Below are positions 8,341 through 18,136 of a stretch of DNA of 64,000 bases, piece after piece. The first letter of the stretch is position 1; each line of letters opens with the position of its first letter. The stretch lies in the NCBI RefSeq assembly GCF_014189455.1, contig NZ_CP050296.1:6072001-6136000 (forward strand). The letters run 5' to 3'. The position numbers and the translations under genes are program-made. The notes beneath the pieces were generated by a model. The model was given only the letters and a program-made list of their open reading frames with translations. It searched no databases and had not been told where the DNA came from. The DNA comes from Mesorhizobium huakuii. Its GTDB lineage: Bacteria > Pseudomonadota > Alphaproteobacteria > Rhizobiales > Rhizobiaceae.

Positions 8341-8890
8341 ATGGCCTGGCGGGGCGAATACCCCCAAAAAAAGTCAGGTTGAAAAGGATTGAACAAATTC
8401 ACCGGAAGGGGAGGCTTTTGGTTGGCGCCCGTCGGCACCACCGGCGCCGTGCGTTTCCGAGTTCGTTGAAAAAGCCCGGAAAACGGCCTGTTCCGGCTCA
8501 TCCGTACACCAACGATCCTCTCTATAAGCCTCTGTTCATACATCGAAATCGGCGATTTATGCCTCCGGCCGGCGGCGTTGACAGATCACGCTGCGGCATG
8601 CGTATTCACGGGCCATGGGGTTACGCCAAAGCGATGCTGTTCGAACGGGGCGGGGTTTCTTGAACGACGGCATTGGCGGGGGCGCCGGACGAGCGGGCAT
8701 TGCAGCCTGAGGCAGTGTGCCGCTCGCTCCTGGCGTTTTGTTGCGCTGGAAATGGCTGCGCGTTAGCCTTCCTTTGAAGCTTCTGCCGGGGCACTGGCCC
8801 GGGCAAGTCCGACCATCAAACAATCCTTAAGAACCAAAAGAGCTCGCCACGCTGTTGGGTGGCCACGCGATTCATCGCGAAGCGTCGAGA
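8341..8890. other. Non-coding stretch of about 550 bp without a recognised gene
   Basis: Between the permease terminator and the glnA terminator I find no open frame with a convincing ribosome site or recognisable product. A minus-strand frame at 8557-8823 is Pro/Arg-rich and looks random. Visible items are a TTGACA hexamer at 8579-8584 that could be a -35 box, with a weak AT-rich segment about 18 bases downstream, and GC-rich potential hairpins. A small RNA is possible but not shown. Confidence 0.4.
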
Positions 8891-8896
8891 CAGCAA

Positions 8897-8932
8897 AAAG
8901 CCCTTGAAGGCGGAAATCCTTCAAGGGCTTTC
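8897..8932 (-). terminator. Rho-independent terminator of glnA
   Basis: Arms AGCCCTTGAAG and CTTCAAGGGCT are perfect complements around a 9-base loop. Read on the minus strand the hairpin ends in a T-run. It lies just after the glnA stop at 8954. Confidence 0.9.
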
Positions 8933-8953
8933 GACATTATCCGTACGGGGTTC

Positions 8954-10363
8954 TTACACCGAGTAGTACATGTCGTATTCGACCGGATGCGGGGTCATTT
9001 CGAAGCGCATCACTTCGGCCATCTTCAGCTCGATGTAGCTGTCGATCTGGTCGTCGTCGAAGACGCCGCCGGCCTTCAGGAAGCCGCGGTCCTTGTCGAG
9101 GCTCTGCAGCGCTTCACGCAGCGAACCGCAGACGGTCGGGATCTTCTTCAGCTCCTTCGGCGGCAGGTCGTAGAGATCCTTGTCCATCGGCTGGCCGGGA
9201 TGGATCTTGTTCTTGATGCCGTCGAGGCCGGCCATCAGCATGGCGGCGAAGGCGAGGTAGGGGTTCGCGCCCGGATCGGGGAAGCGGACCTCGACGCGCT
9301 TGGCCTTCGGCGACGAGCCGAACGGGATGCGGCAGGAGGCCGAGCGGTTGCGTGCCGAATAGGCGAGCAGCACCGGCGCCTCATAGCCCGGCACCAGACG
9401 CTTGTAGGAGTTGGTCAGCGGGTTGGTGAACGCGTTGATCGCCTTGGCGTGCTTGATGATGCCGCCGATGTAGAACAGGCAGCTTTCCGACAGGCCGGCA
9501 TATTCATTGCCGGCGAAGGTCGGCTTGCCACCCTTCCAGATCGACTGGTGGACGTGCATGCCCGAGCCATTGTCGCCGAAGATCGGCTTCGGCATGAAGG
9601 TGGCCGTCTTGCCGTAGGCGTTGGCGACCTGGTGCACGACATACTTGTAGATCAGCATCTTGTCGGCGTTGCGGACCAGCGTGTCGAACTTGATACCGAG
9701 CTCGTGCTGAGCGGCGGCGACCTCATGGTGATGCTTTTCGACGCGCACGCCCATTTCGGCGAGCACGGTCAGCATCTCGGAGCGCATGTCCTGCGCGCTG
9801 TCGATCGGCGGCACCGGGAAATAGCCGCCCTTGACGCGCGGGCGGTGGCCAAGGTTGCCGGTCTCGTAGTCGGTGTCGTCATTGGACGGCAGTTCGGTGG
9901 AATCGAGCTTGAAGCCGGTGTTGTAGGGGTCGGCCTTGTACTTGACGTCATCGAACACGAAGAACTCGGCCTCTGGGCCGACGAAGATCTGGTCGCCGAT
10001 GCCTTCGGCCTTCATGTAGGCCTCGGCCTTCTTGGCGGTGCCGCGCGGGTCGCGGTTGTAGGATTCGCCCGAAACCGGATCGAGGATGTCGCATAGGATG
10101 ACCATGGTCGACTGGGCGAAGAACGGGTCCATATGGACCGTGTCCGGATCGGGCATCAGCACCATATCGGACTCGTTGATGGCCTTCCAGCCGGCAATCG
10201 ACGAGCCATCGAACATGACGCCATCGGCAAACATGTCTTCCTCGACCTCGACGACATCCATCGTTACGTGCTGCAGCTTGCCCTTCGGGTCGGTGAAGCG
10301 CAGGTCGACGAATTTCACGTCGTTGTCCTTGATCTGCTTCATGATGTCTTTGGCTGTCGTCAT
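8954..10363 (-). CDS. glnA: Glutamine synthetase I
   Basis: 469-aa bacterial type I glutamine synthetase, the dodecameric ammonia-assimilating enzyme. Visible motifs: [11 protein letters not shown] (about 48-58), the [12 protein letters not shown] metal and glutamate region, the [14 protein letters not shown] and GSGMHVHQS segments, [10 protein letters not shown], and LYDLPPKE near residue 398 with the Tyr that is adenylylated in the GSI-beta class. Length is standard. It lies 61 bp downstream of glnB on the same strand, so the sigma-54 promoter upstream of glnB probably drives both. Activity is expected to be set by PII and adenylyltransferase. A hairpin terminator follows directly. Confidence 0.97.
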   Translation of the reverse strand: MTTAKDIMKQIKDNDVKFVDLRFTDPKGKLQHVTMDVVEVEEDMFADGVMFDGSSIAGWKAINESDMVLMPDPDTVHMDPFFAQSTMVILCDILDPVSGESYNRDPRGTAKKAEAYMKAEGIGDQIFVGPEAEFFVFDDVKYKADPYNTGFKLDSTELPSNDDTDYETGNLGHRPRVKGGYFPVPPIDSAQDMRSEMLTVLAEMGVRVEKHHHEVAAAQHELGIKFDTLVRNADKMLIYKYVVHQVANAYGKTATFMPKPIFGDNGSGMHVHQSIWKGGKPTFAGNEYAGLSESCLFYIGGIIKHAKAINAFTNPLTNSYKRLVPGYEAPVLLAYSARNRSASCRIPFGSSPKAKRVEVRFPDPGANPYLAFAAMLMAGLDGIKNKIHPGQPMDKDLYDLPPKELKKIPTVCGSLREALQSLDKDRGFLKAGGVFDDDQIDSYIELKMAEVMRFEMTPHPVEYDMYYSV

Positions 10364-10424
10364 GTCATGTATCCCTGTTTGATGACGTTTTTTGATGGAT
10401 GACGTTTCTTAGAGGATGGTCGCG

Positions 10425-10862
<438 letters not shown>

Positions 10863-10907
10863 TCATACGATTTCCAAGTCACGTCGCGCCGAGGTGCAAA
10901 TTCGCGT

Positions 10908-10925
10908 CATCCGATGCATCGGATG
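10908..10925. repeat. Perfect 18-bp palindrome in the glnB-nnr intergenic region
   Basis: CATCCGATGCATCGGATG is its own reverse complement over 18 bases. It is about 68 bp upstream of the -24 element of glnB and about 180 bp upstream of nnr. No known operator was recognised. It may be a binding site for a dimeric regulator of either gene. Confidence 0.6.
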
Positions 10926-11108
10926 CGGCATGAACTGCTGAAGCCTACACAGTGCCAGCACTTGCATCCGCATAATAATTAGGCAGATCGCCCATTGAAT
11001 GTGCATCTTCTCGCCTTGATACCCTCCTGGCGACTGATGATGAACTCCTCTTCGTTTGCTTCGGCCCGAAAACTGGACAATGCTTGATCGAATGCGGATC
11101 GGCAATCC

Positions 11109-12647
11109 ATGAGCGATGAAGTTCTTTCTCCGGCCGAGATGGGCGAGGCGGACCGGCTAGCAATCGCTGCCGGTCCGCTCGACGGCTATGGCCTGATGCG
11201 GCGAGCCGGCGAGGCGGTCGCTGCCGTCGTCCTGGCACGCTATCCCGCCGCTAGCCGTGTGCATGTGCTGTGCGGCCCTGGCAACAATGGCGGCGACGGT
11301 TATGTCGTGGCGCGCCTGCTGGCCGAGGCTGGCGTCAATGTCGCCGTCTGGGCGGAGGGCAAACAGAAGCCTGGAAGCGACGCGGCGCTGGCTTCCGAGG
11401 CCTGCAATCTGCCGGTCAACCATCTGAATGATTTTCATCCTACGGCAGGCGAGGTTGTCGTCGACGCGCTTTATGGCGCCGGACTTTCGAAGAACCTTTC
11501 TCCTTACGCTCAGGCGGCTTCGGGGATCAGCGGAGCGGAGAAAGTGCCAGTCGTGTCGATCGATCTGCCGTCGGGCGTGTCCGGTGACACCGGATTGACC
11601 AAGGCCTATTTCGAAGCCGCCGTGACGGTGACTTTTGTGCGGAAAAAGCATGGCCATCTGTTGATGCCCGGGCGCAGCCTGTGCGGCGAGATTATCGTTG
11701 CCGACATTGGCATACCGGATACGATCGTTGACCAGCTCAAGATCACGACGTTTGAGAACACGCCGGACCTCTGGCTGCGATGGCATTTCCCGAGAACGGC
11801 ACTCGACACGCATAAATATAAACGTGGCCATGTCGGCGTCTTTTCCGGCGGACCATCGGCGACCGGTGCGGCGCGGCTGTCAGCGATGGCTGCGGCCAGA
11901 ACAGGGGCAGGGGCAGTGACCGTGCTATCGCCCGCCAATGCCATGCAGGTCAACGCTACGCACCTGACCTCAATCATGCTGCGCGCGGTAGATACGGTGG
12001 CTGACGCAGGCGAATTCATCGACGACAAGCGGCATACGGCGTTCGTTCTTGGCCCCGGATTCGGAGTCGGCGAGAAAGCCCGCAATTTTGCCTTGCGATT
12101 GCTCAAACAGGATAAAGCCTATGATTTCGAACGCATGGGCTTGTTTGGAGGCATTGTGCTCGACGCCGACGGTCTGACTTCGTTCCGCGACGCTCCAGAT
12201 GCTCTCTTCGACGCGGCGCGCCGTGTCGGGGCGCCGTCATTGGTGCTGACACCCCATGAGGGCGAATTCGCTAGGCTTTTTCCCGACATTGCCGATGAGA
12301 AGAAGCAGTCAAAACTTGCCAAGGCGCGTGCGGCGGCGGCGCGCGCCAATGCCGTTGTTGTCTACAAGGGCGCCGACACAGTGATCGCGGCGCCGGACGG
12401 CCGAGCAGCGATTAACGCCAATGGAGCACCCTGGCTTGCTACAGCCGGCTCCGGCGACGTGCTGGCAGGCGTTCTTGCCGGATTGCTGGCACAAGGCATG
12501 CCGCCTTTCCAAGCCGCCAGCGCCGCGGTCTGGATCCACGCTGAAGCTGGCCGCCGGTTCGGACCAGGCTTGATTGCCGAAGATCTGCCGATGGCTCTGA
12601 TGCCTGTGCTGCGCGAATTGATCGAAAGCCAGCCGGACCTTCGATGA
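11109..12647 (+). CDS. nnr: Bifunctional NAD(P)H-hydrate epimerase / ADP-dependent NAD(P)H-hydrate dehydratase
   Basis: 512-aa fusion that repairs damaged NAD(P)HX. The N-terminal YjeF_N epimerase part (about 1-215) has LMRRAGEAVA, the phosphate-binding HVLCGPGNNGGDGYVVARLL and VSIDLPSGVSGDTG. The C-terminal carbohydrate-kinase-like dehydratase part (about 225-505) has HKYKRGHVGVFSGGPSATGA, LTPHEGEFARLFP and the ATAGSGDVLAG motif with the catalytic Asp. The gene starts opposite glnB. Its stop overlaps the ATG of the next gene (ATGA at 12644), so the two are translationally coupled. Confidence 0.95.
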   Translation: MSDEVLSPAEMGEADRLAIAAGPLDGYGLMRRAGEAVAAVVLARYPAASRVHVLCGPGNNGGDGYVVARLLAEAGVNVAVWAEGKQKPGSDAALASEACNLPVNHLNDFHPTAGEVVVDALYGAGLSKNLSPYAQAASGISGAEKVPVVSIDLPSGVSGDTGLTKAYFEAAVTVTFVRKKHGHLLMPGRSLCGEIIVADIGIPDTIVDQLKITTFENTPDLWLRWHFPRTALDTHKYKRGHVGVFSGGPSATGAARLSAMAAARTGAGAVTVLSPANAMQVNATHLTSIMLRAVDTVADAGEFIDDKRHTAFVLGPGFGVGEKARNFALRLLKQDKAYDFERMGLFGGIVLDADGLTSFRDAPDALFDAARRVGAPSLVLTPHEGEFARLFPDIADEKKQSKLAKARAAAARANAVVVYKGADTVIAAPDGRAAINANGAPWLATAGSGDVLAGVLAGLLAQGMPPFQAASAAVWIHAEAGRRFGPGLIAEDLPMALMPVLRELIESQPDLR

Positions 12648-14659
12648 GACGCCTTGCTGTCCTTTTCACCGCGCTTGTCATAGCCGCATTGGTGGCAAGG
12701 TCGGCGAATGCCGCCGAGCAGCCGGTGACCGTCGTCGACGATCCGGCGGTGCTCGCCGCGCTCGATGCCAGGGGCTTCGGCTTCGCCGGCATTTTCGGCG
12801 TCGATGGCGCGGACGATTTGAAAACGCTTTATGACAAGGCGCCGGCCTATCATGCGATCGTCGATACGGTGGCATCAGACATCGCCACGCTGCGGGCCGA
12901 GATAAAGGCTGGCGGGCGCACGCTTTACGAGGTGACCGACGGCAATGTCGGCCGCATCATGGATATGCGCTGGCTGAAGAGCGAGGCGGCGCGCTTCCGG
13001 CTGGTCGGCGTCGTCAACCGGCTCGACCGGCGTGATTTCGCTGCCTTGGAAGGCGACAAGAGCTGCGGCGAGGTGCGTTTCATCTATCGCCTGGCCTACA
13101 GTTTCAAGAAGGACGGCAAGGTTCTGGCCTCGCGGCTGCCGTTCAACTTCAACGCCGTCTACAGTGCGACAGCTGATGCCGATGGCGGCTGTGTCGGCGT
13201 TGCCGGGCGCTGGACGCCGCAACTCGATGAGAGCGTCGATGCCGGCTGGCTGAGCGGCGGGCCGCTGGAGCGGGCCGGGCTGACCTTCAAGCAGCTCGAA
13301 CTCAATGCGCAGGTGGTGCGCTTTCCCTCGGGCCAGGAGACCGAATTCGGAGGGCAGGCCGCGTATCTGATGCGGATCTTCGGCATCGAAGGTGCTGCGG
13401 TCAGCGAGAAGCCGCTGGAAAACACACCTGATACCGCGCGGCTCTCGGACGATGCGGCGCTGAAGAAAAAGCTTGCCGACTATGTCAGCACCAATGTCGC
13501 GGCGGTCGATCTCGGCGTCTACGAAATCCCGGACGAATTCCTGGCGAAGAAGGTCATCTCGTGGTCGACCTTCGGCAGCGCAAGACAGGCCAATCATCCG
13601 TTTACGCAAATATTCCAACCCAAGGAATTCGTATCGCTCGATTATTCCTCGATGAAGCTGGTTCGCACGCCGGAGGCGCTGGTCGAGCGGCTGGACAATG
13701 GCGCCTGCCAGGGCTGTCACCAGGCGGGGTCCACCGCCGGCTTCCACTTCATCGGCCTCGACGACAAGACGACGTCGCCGCTCAACCGCATCGAGGTCGG
13801 CATCTCGGCGCATCTCCATGCCGAGATTCCCCGGCGCCAGGCCTGGTTGCGCGCAACGCAAGACGGCAAGCAGCCGAACCGCTACCGGCCGCTGTCCTTC
13901 GCACCGCCCGCCACCTGGACCGAGACCGGCGATGTCAACTACGCGCCGGCGGAAATGGCGATGCCGTGCCTGATGCCGGACGATGCCAAGCGCTTCGGCG
14001 CGAGTTGGGCATGTGGCGGTGGCACGGTTTGCACGCCACTGGCGACCGCGTCTGGCGTGCGCACCACCCTGGCGCAGTGTCTGCTGCCCAAGGACAGCCA
14101 AGACAGCCCAAAAATGTTCTCCGGCCATCCTTGCCTGACCGGGTCGATCGCCAGCAACCAGTCGCAGCCTTTCAACGACCGCTACACGATATCAGGCCAG
14201 TTCGCCGCCTTCGCGCCGGGGATTTCGCGGACCGCCTATACCTGCCGGCCGCCGAAGATCGGCGTGCCGGCCGGCATCGCCTACCGCGCCTGCGACGACA
14301 AGGATCGCAACTTCGCCGCCTTCAAGAAGGGTAGGCCAATGCCGAACGAAATCTGCGGGCTGGTTGGCGGCAAGAAATTCGACACTTGCGTGGCGACCAA
14401 CAATTTCGACCAGTGCCTCGGCGGCGCGGTCAATCGCGGCAACCGGCCGGCCTGCGATGCCGAGCATTTCTGCCGCGAGGATTATATGTGCCAGTCAATG
14501 CCGCCCGACATGCCGGGCATTTCAAAAGTGAAAGGCGTCGGCTTCTGCTCGCCGACCTATTTCATCTTCCAGATGCGCATCGACAACCACGCAACACCTT
14601 GGGCGAGCCCAACCAGCGCCACCATGGACGCGGGGTTCGGTGCGGCCGACGAAGAGTGA
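12644..14659 (+). CDS. Secreted protein of unknown function with a single CxxCH heme-type motif
   Basis: 671 aa with a clear Sec signal peptide (MRRLAVLFTALVIAALVARSA, cleavage near ANA-AEQ). Near residue 355 is NGACQGCHQAGST, a classical covalent heme c attachment motif CxxCH. No other domain was recognised. The C-terminal 250 residues are rich in cysteine (for example CLMPDDAKRFGASWACGGGT, SGHPCLTG, YTCRPPK, CRED, CQSM), suggesting disulfides in the periplasm. The remaining sequence shows no known enzyme motif. It overlaps nnr by 4 bases. A periplasmic redox or binding protein is plausible but not shown. Confidence 0.75.
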   Translation: MRRLAVLFTALVIAALVARSANAAEQPVTVVDDPAVLAALDARGFGFAGIFGVDGADDLKTLYDKAPAYHAIVDTVASDIATLRAEIKAGGRTLYEVTDGNVGRIMDMRWLKSEAARFRLVGVVNRLDRRDFAALEGDKSCGEVRFIYRLAYSFKKDGKVLASRLPFNFNAVYSATADADGGCVGVAGRWTPQLDESVDAGWLSGGPLERAGLTFKQLELNAQVVRFPSGQETEFGGQAAYLMRIFGIEGAAVSEKPLENTPDTARLSDDAALKKKLADYVSTNVAAVDLGVYEIPDEFLAKKVISWSTFGSARQANHPFTQIFQPKEFVSLDYSSMKLVRTPEALVERLDNGACQGCHQAGSTAGFHFIGLDDKTTSPLNRIEVGISAHLHAEIPRRQAWLRATQDGKQPNRYRPLSFAPPATWTETGDVNYAPAEMAMPCLMPDDAKRFGASWACGGGTVCTPLATASGVRTTLAQCLLPKDSQDSPKMFSGHPCLTGSIASNQSQPFNDRYTISGQFAAFAPGISRTAYTCRPPKIGVPAGIAYRACDDKDRNFAAFKKGRPMPNEICGLVGGKKFDTCVATNNFDQCLGGAVNRGNRPACDAEHFCREDYMCQSMPPDMPGISKVKGVGFCSPTYFIFQMRIDNHATPWASPTSATMDAGFGAADEE

Positions 14660-14677
14660 GGGCCCCCATCGGCCACC

Positions 14678-16210
14678 TCACAGCGGTATGTTGTCGTGCT
14701 TCTTCCAGGGGTTCTGCATGTCCTTGTTGCGCAGCATGCGCAGCGCGCGCGCAATACGGCGGCGGGTCGAGTGCGGCATGATCACCTCGTCGACATAGCC
14801 GCGTTCAGCGGCGACGAAGGGCGACAGGAAGCGATCCTCGTAAGTCTTTGTATGGGCTGCGATCTTTTCGGCGTCGCCAATGTCCTTGCGGTAGATGATC
14901 TCGACCGCGCCTCTCGCCCCCATCACCGCGATCTGCGCCGTCGGCCAGGCATAGTTCATGTCGCCGCGCAGATGTTTTGAGGCCATGACATCATAGGCGC
15001 CACCATAGGCTTTTCGGGTGATGACGGTGATCTTCGGCACGGTCGCTTCGGCATAGGCGAACAAGAGCTTGGCGCCGTGCTTGATCAGCCCGCCATATTC
15101 CTGTGCGGTGCCCGGCAGGAAGCCCGGCACATCGACGAAGGTGACGATCGGGATCGAAAAACAGTCGCAGAAGCGCACGAAGCGCGCTGCCTTGCGGCTG
15201 GCGTCGGAATCGAGCACGCCGGCCAGCACCATCGGCTGGTTGGCGACGAAGCCGACCGTGCGGCCTTCGACACGGCCAAAGCCGGTGACGATGTTCTTGG
15301 CAAAGCTCTGCTGGATTTCGAAGAAGTCGCCTTCATCGGCGACCTTCAGGATCAACTCCTTGATGTCGTAGGGCTTGTTGGCGTTGTCGGGGATCAGCCG
15401 GTCGAGCGACAAATCATGGTCGGTCACCGACTGGTAGCATTCGATCTCGGGGAGCTCCGACGTGTTTGACGCGGGCAAAAGGTCGACCAGCCGGCGCATC
15501 TGTAAGAGCGCCTCGACATCATTGTCATAGGCGCCGTCGGCGATCGAGGATTTCGTCGTGTGCACCGAGGCGCCGCCGAGGCTTTCGGCCGTCACCGTCT
15601 CATTGGTGACGGTCTTCACCACGTCCGGCCCGGTGACGAACATGTAGGAGGTGTCGCGCACCATGAAGATGAAGTCGGTCATGGCGGGCGAATAGACGTC
15701 GCCGCCGGCGCACGGGCCCATGATCACGGAAATCTGCGGAATGACGCCGGAGGCCAGCACATTGCGCTGGAAAATCTCGGCATAGCCGCCAAGGGCTGCC
15801 ACGCCTTCCTGAATGCGCGCGCCGCCGGCATCGTAGAGCCCGATAATCGGCGCGCGGTTGCGCAGCGCCATCTCCTGCACCTTGATGACCTTTTCGGCAT
15901 GGGCCTCCGACAGCGAGCCGCCGAACACGGTGAAATCCTTGGCGAAGAGATAAACCGGGCGGCCATTGACCGTGCCCCAGCCGGTGACGACGCCATCGCC
16001 GGCGATCTTGGTCTTCTCCATGCCGAAATCGGTCGAGCGATGCTCGACATACATGTCGAATTCTTCGAACGAGCCTTCGTCGAGAAACACCTCGATGCGC
16101 TCTCGCGCGGTCAGCTTGCCCTTCTTGTGCTGGGCATCGATGCGCGCCTGGCCGCCGCCCATGCGGGCGATCTCGCGCCGGCGCTCGAGTTCCTTCAGCA
16201 CGTCCTTCAT
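14678..16210 (-). CDS. pccB: Acyl-CoA carboxylase beta (carboxyltransferase) subunit, propionyl-CoA carboxylase type
   Basis: 510-aa biotin-dependent carboxyltransferase. Start chosen at 16210 ([15 protein letters not shown]), the usual family N-terminus. The longer frame to 16321 has no family match. Visible: the N-terminal carboxyltransferase half with [20 protein letters not shown] and [20 protein letters not shown], and the C-terminal half with [16 protein letters not shown] and [18 protein letters not shown]. It moves carboxyl from biotin to an acyl-CoA. The pccA biotin carboxylase partner is not adjacent on the visible side. The substrate (propionyl-CoA rather than methylcrotonyl-CoA or acetyl-CoA) is inferred from overall similarity. 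Confidence 0.9.
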   Translation of the reverse strand: MKDVLKELERRREIARMGGGQARIDAQHKKGKLTARERIEVFLDEGSFEEFDMYVEHRSTDFGMEKTKIAGDGVVTGWGTVNGRPVYLFAKDFTVFGGSLSEAHAEKVIKVQEMALRNRAPIIGLYDAGGARIQEGVAALGGYAEIFQRNVLASGVIPQISVIMGPCAGGDVYSPAMTDFIFMVRDTSYMFVTGPDVVKTVTNETVTAESLGGASVHTTKSSIADGAYDNDVEALLQMRRLVDLLPASNTSELPEIECYQSVTDHDLSLDRLIPDNANKPYDIKELILKVADEGDFFEIQQSFAKNIVTGFGRVEGRTVGFVANQPMVLAGVLDSDASRKAARFVRFCDCFSIPIVTFVDVPGFLPGTAQEYGGLIKHGAKLLFAYAEATVPKITVITRKAYGGAYDVMASKHLRGDMNYAWPTAQIAVMGARGAVEIIYRKDIGDAEKIAAHTKTYEDRFLSPFVAAERGYVDEVIMPHSTRRRIARALRMLRNKDMQNPWKKHDNIPL

Positions 16211-16601
16211 CGCTCGGTCCCCAAAATAGAAGCTGCATTTGTGGTAATGATGCCCGCCGGGGAGCGCAAGCGTCGGCTTTTGGCTGGTTTTTGTTGCGCT
16301 GCAACATGCCGCCCCTTGCATTCCGGGGCGAAGTCAGCCATATGCAGCCCATAGGCGCTTGGGCCGGGAGATTCCGGCCTTCTCGACAAATGAGACTGGT
16401 TGCGTCTGTTTTCCCTCTTCCCGACAAATCGGTAAGGCGGCGAAAAAGCCCCGTGGCATGATGCCTGCGGGCACGACAGCGCAGCCGAGTGGGCGATACC
16501 GTCCGCCCGCCTTGTCGTTTCATATCAAATTTTTCGACGGCAGGTTGCGCCCTGCCGCCATTGATGTTTGCGGCCAAGAGGCCGCTTGAAAGAAGATTAT
16601 T
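16211..16601. other. Intergenic region with a probable long 5' leader of the DEAD-box gene
   Basis: 390 bp between divergent pccB and the helicase. No gene recognised. It contains GC-rich hairpins close to the helicase start: GGCAGGttgcgcCCTGCC (about 16540-16557) and GCGGCCaagaGGCCGC (about 16570-16586), the latter ending 15 bases before the TTG start. Structured leaders are common for cold-inducible RNA helicases. Regulation is inference. Confidence 0.35.
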
Positions 16602-18026
16602 TTGACCAACGAAAACACTTTGCCCGGCAACAACACCGCGGAACTCACCGGTTTCGCAGCGCTGGGAATTACGGGTGCGCTGCTCAAGGCCACCCACAAT
16701 GCCGGCTTCACAGAACCGAAGCCGATCCAGATGCAGGCCATCCCGCCGCAGCTGGAAGGCCGTGACATTTTCGGCATCGCGCAGACGGGCTCCGGCAAGA
16801 CCGCGGCCTTTGCGCTGCCGATCCTTTCGAAGATCATCGCGCTCGGCACAAAGCGGCGCGCCAAGACGGCCCGTGCGCTGATCCTGGCGCCGACGCGTGA
16901 ACTTGCCGTGCAGATCGAGGACACCATCAAGATCCTCGCAAAAGGCCAGCATGTCTCCACCGCACTCGTGCTGGGCGGCGTCTCGCGCTTCAGCCAGGTG
17001 AAGAAGGTTGCGCCCGGCGTCGACATCCTCATTGCCACACCGGGCCGCTTGACCGACCTGGTGCGCGAGGGCGACCTCATCCTGTCCGACACCAAATGGC
17101 TGGTGCTGGACGAGGGCGACCGTATGCTCGACATGGGCTTCATCAACGACGTCAAGCGTATCGCCAAGGCGACCGCGTCTGACCGCCAGACGGCGCTGTT
17201 TTCGGCCACCATGCCGGACGAGATCGCCGAACTGGCCAAGGGTCTCTTGAAGAACCCCGTCCGCATCGAAGTCTCGCCGCAAAGCACCGCGGCGGTCGAA
17301 ATCTCCCAGGGCGTCGTCTTCGCCCGCACCAAGCAGAAGCGCCAGGTTCTGTCGACGATGCTCGCCGACGAGGCGATGAAGTCCGTCATCATCTTCTCGC
17401 GCACCAAGCATGGCGCCGACCGGGTGACCAAGGACCTCGAGCGCGACGGCTTCAAGGCCGCCGTCATTCACGGCAACAAGTCGCAGAACGCCCGTCAGAA
17501 GGCGCTCAACGATTTCCGTGAGGGCTCGGTGCGCATTCTCGTCGCGACCGATATCGCGGCGCGCGGCATCGACGTTCCCGGCATCAGCCATGTCGTGAAT
17601 TTCGACCTGCCGGACGAAGCCGAGAGCTACGTCCACCGCATCGGCCGCACCGGCCGCAACGGCATGGACGGCATCGCGATCACGCTTTGCGATCCTTCGG
17701 AAAACAGCAAGCTGCGCCAGGTCGAGCGCATCATCCGCACCAAGCTGCCAATCGTTGCCGACCATCTCGGCAGCCCCGATCCGCAGCGCAATCCGGCTGA
17801 AAAGAACGAGCGCTTCGAGCCCGCCAATGATCGCAACGACCGCAATGGCCGTCGCGACGGCAGGCGGCCGGGCGGCGAGAACAAGGGCAACGGCTTCGGC
17901 AAGAAGCGGTTCGGCGACAAGCCGGCCTTTGCCGGTGAACGCAAGCCGGAAGGCGGCAAGCCAGCCTTCAAGGGCAACAACAAGCGCCGCTTCGGCGGCA
18001 AGCGTCCGGCGGCGCGCGCTGCGTAA
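16602..18026 (+). CDS. DEAD/DEAH box RNA helicase (RhlE type)
   Basis: 474 aa. The Q motif and core motifs appear in order: GFTEPKPIQMQAIP, AQTGSGKT (motif I), PTRELAVQ (Ia), TPGRL (Ib), VLDEGDRMLDMGF (DEGD variant of DEAD), SATMP (III), VIIFSRTKHGADR (IV), ATDIAARGIDVPGISHVVNFDLP (V region) and HRIGRTGRNG (VI). The tail after residue 385 is basic and disordered (RNDRNGRRDGRRPGGENKG), typical of RNA-binding extensions. Start codon is TTG at 16602 behind GAAAGAAG. No better ATG is available. A strong terminator follows at 18086. Expected to remodel RNA in ribosome assembly or decay. Confidence 0.93.
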   Translation: MTNENTLPGNNTAELTGFAALGITGALLKATHNAGFTEPKPIQMQAIPPQLEGRDIFGIAQTGSGKTAAFALPILSKIIALGTKRRAKTARALILAPTRELAVQIEDTIKILAKGQHVSTALVLGGVSRFSQVKKVAPGVDILIATPGRLTDLVREGDLILSDTKWLVLDEGDRMLDMGFINDVKRIAKATASDRQTALFSATMPDEIAELAKGLLKNPVRIEVSPQSTAAVEISQGVVFARTKQKRQVLSTMLADEAMKSVIIFSRTKHGADRVTKDLERDGFKAAVIHGNKSQNARQKALNDFREGSVRILVATDIAARGIDVPGISHVVNFDLPDEAESYVHRIGRTGRNGMDGIAITLCDPSENSKLRQVERIIRTKLPIVADHLGSPDPQRNPAEKNERFEPANDRNDRNGRRDGRRPGGENKGNGFGKKRFGDKPAFAGERKPEGGKPAFKGNNKRRFGGKRPAARAA

Positions 18027-18085
18027 CGAAGCCTCGTGACGGTCGGCCAAGCCTTGGCGCTTGGCTGATTGCATGACTGAATGAG

Positions 18086-18125
18086 AAAGGGCGGCTGAAG
18101 CGATGCTTCAGCCGCCCTTTTTTTG
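18086..18125 (+). terminator. Rho-independent terminator after the helicase gene
   Basis: AAAGGGCGGCTGAAG-cgat-CTTCAGCCGCCCTTT followed by a long T-run. Very strong stem. It may also stop the minus-strand hydrolase transcript. Confidence 0.92.
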
Positions 18126-18136
18126 TCTCCGAAACC

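Noticed and set aside
8557..8823. 88-aa minus-strand frame in the permease-glnA spacer
   Set aside because: Pro/Arg-rich, no good ribosome site, no recognisable family.
8855..10096. 413-aa open frame on the plus strand opposite glnA
   Set aside because: Shadow of a GC-rich gene; its repetitive His/Val/Gly/Asp composition and the perfect glnA frame on the other strand show it is not a gene.
15600..18074. 824-aa minus-strand frame spanning pccB and the helicase gene
   Set aside because: It reads through the helicase on the opposite strand and through pccB in a wrong frame; no domain, and both real genes have full motif sets.
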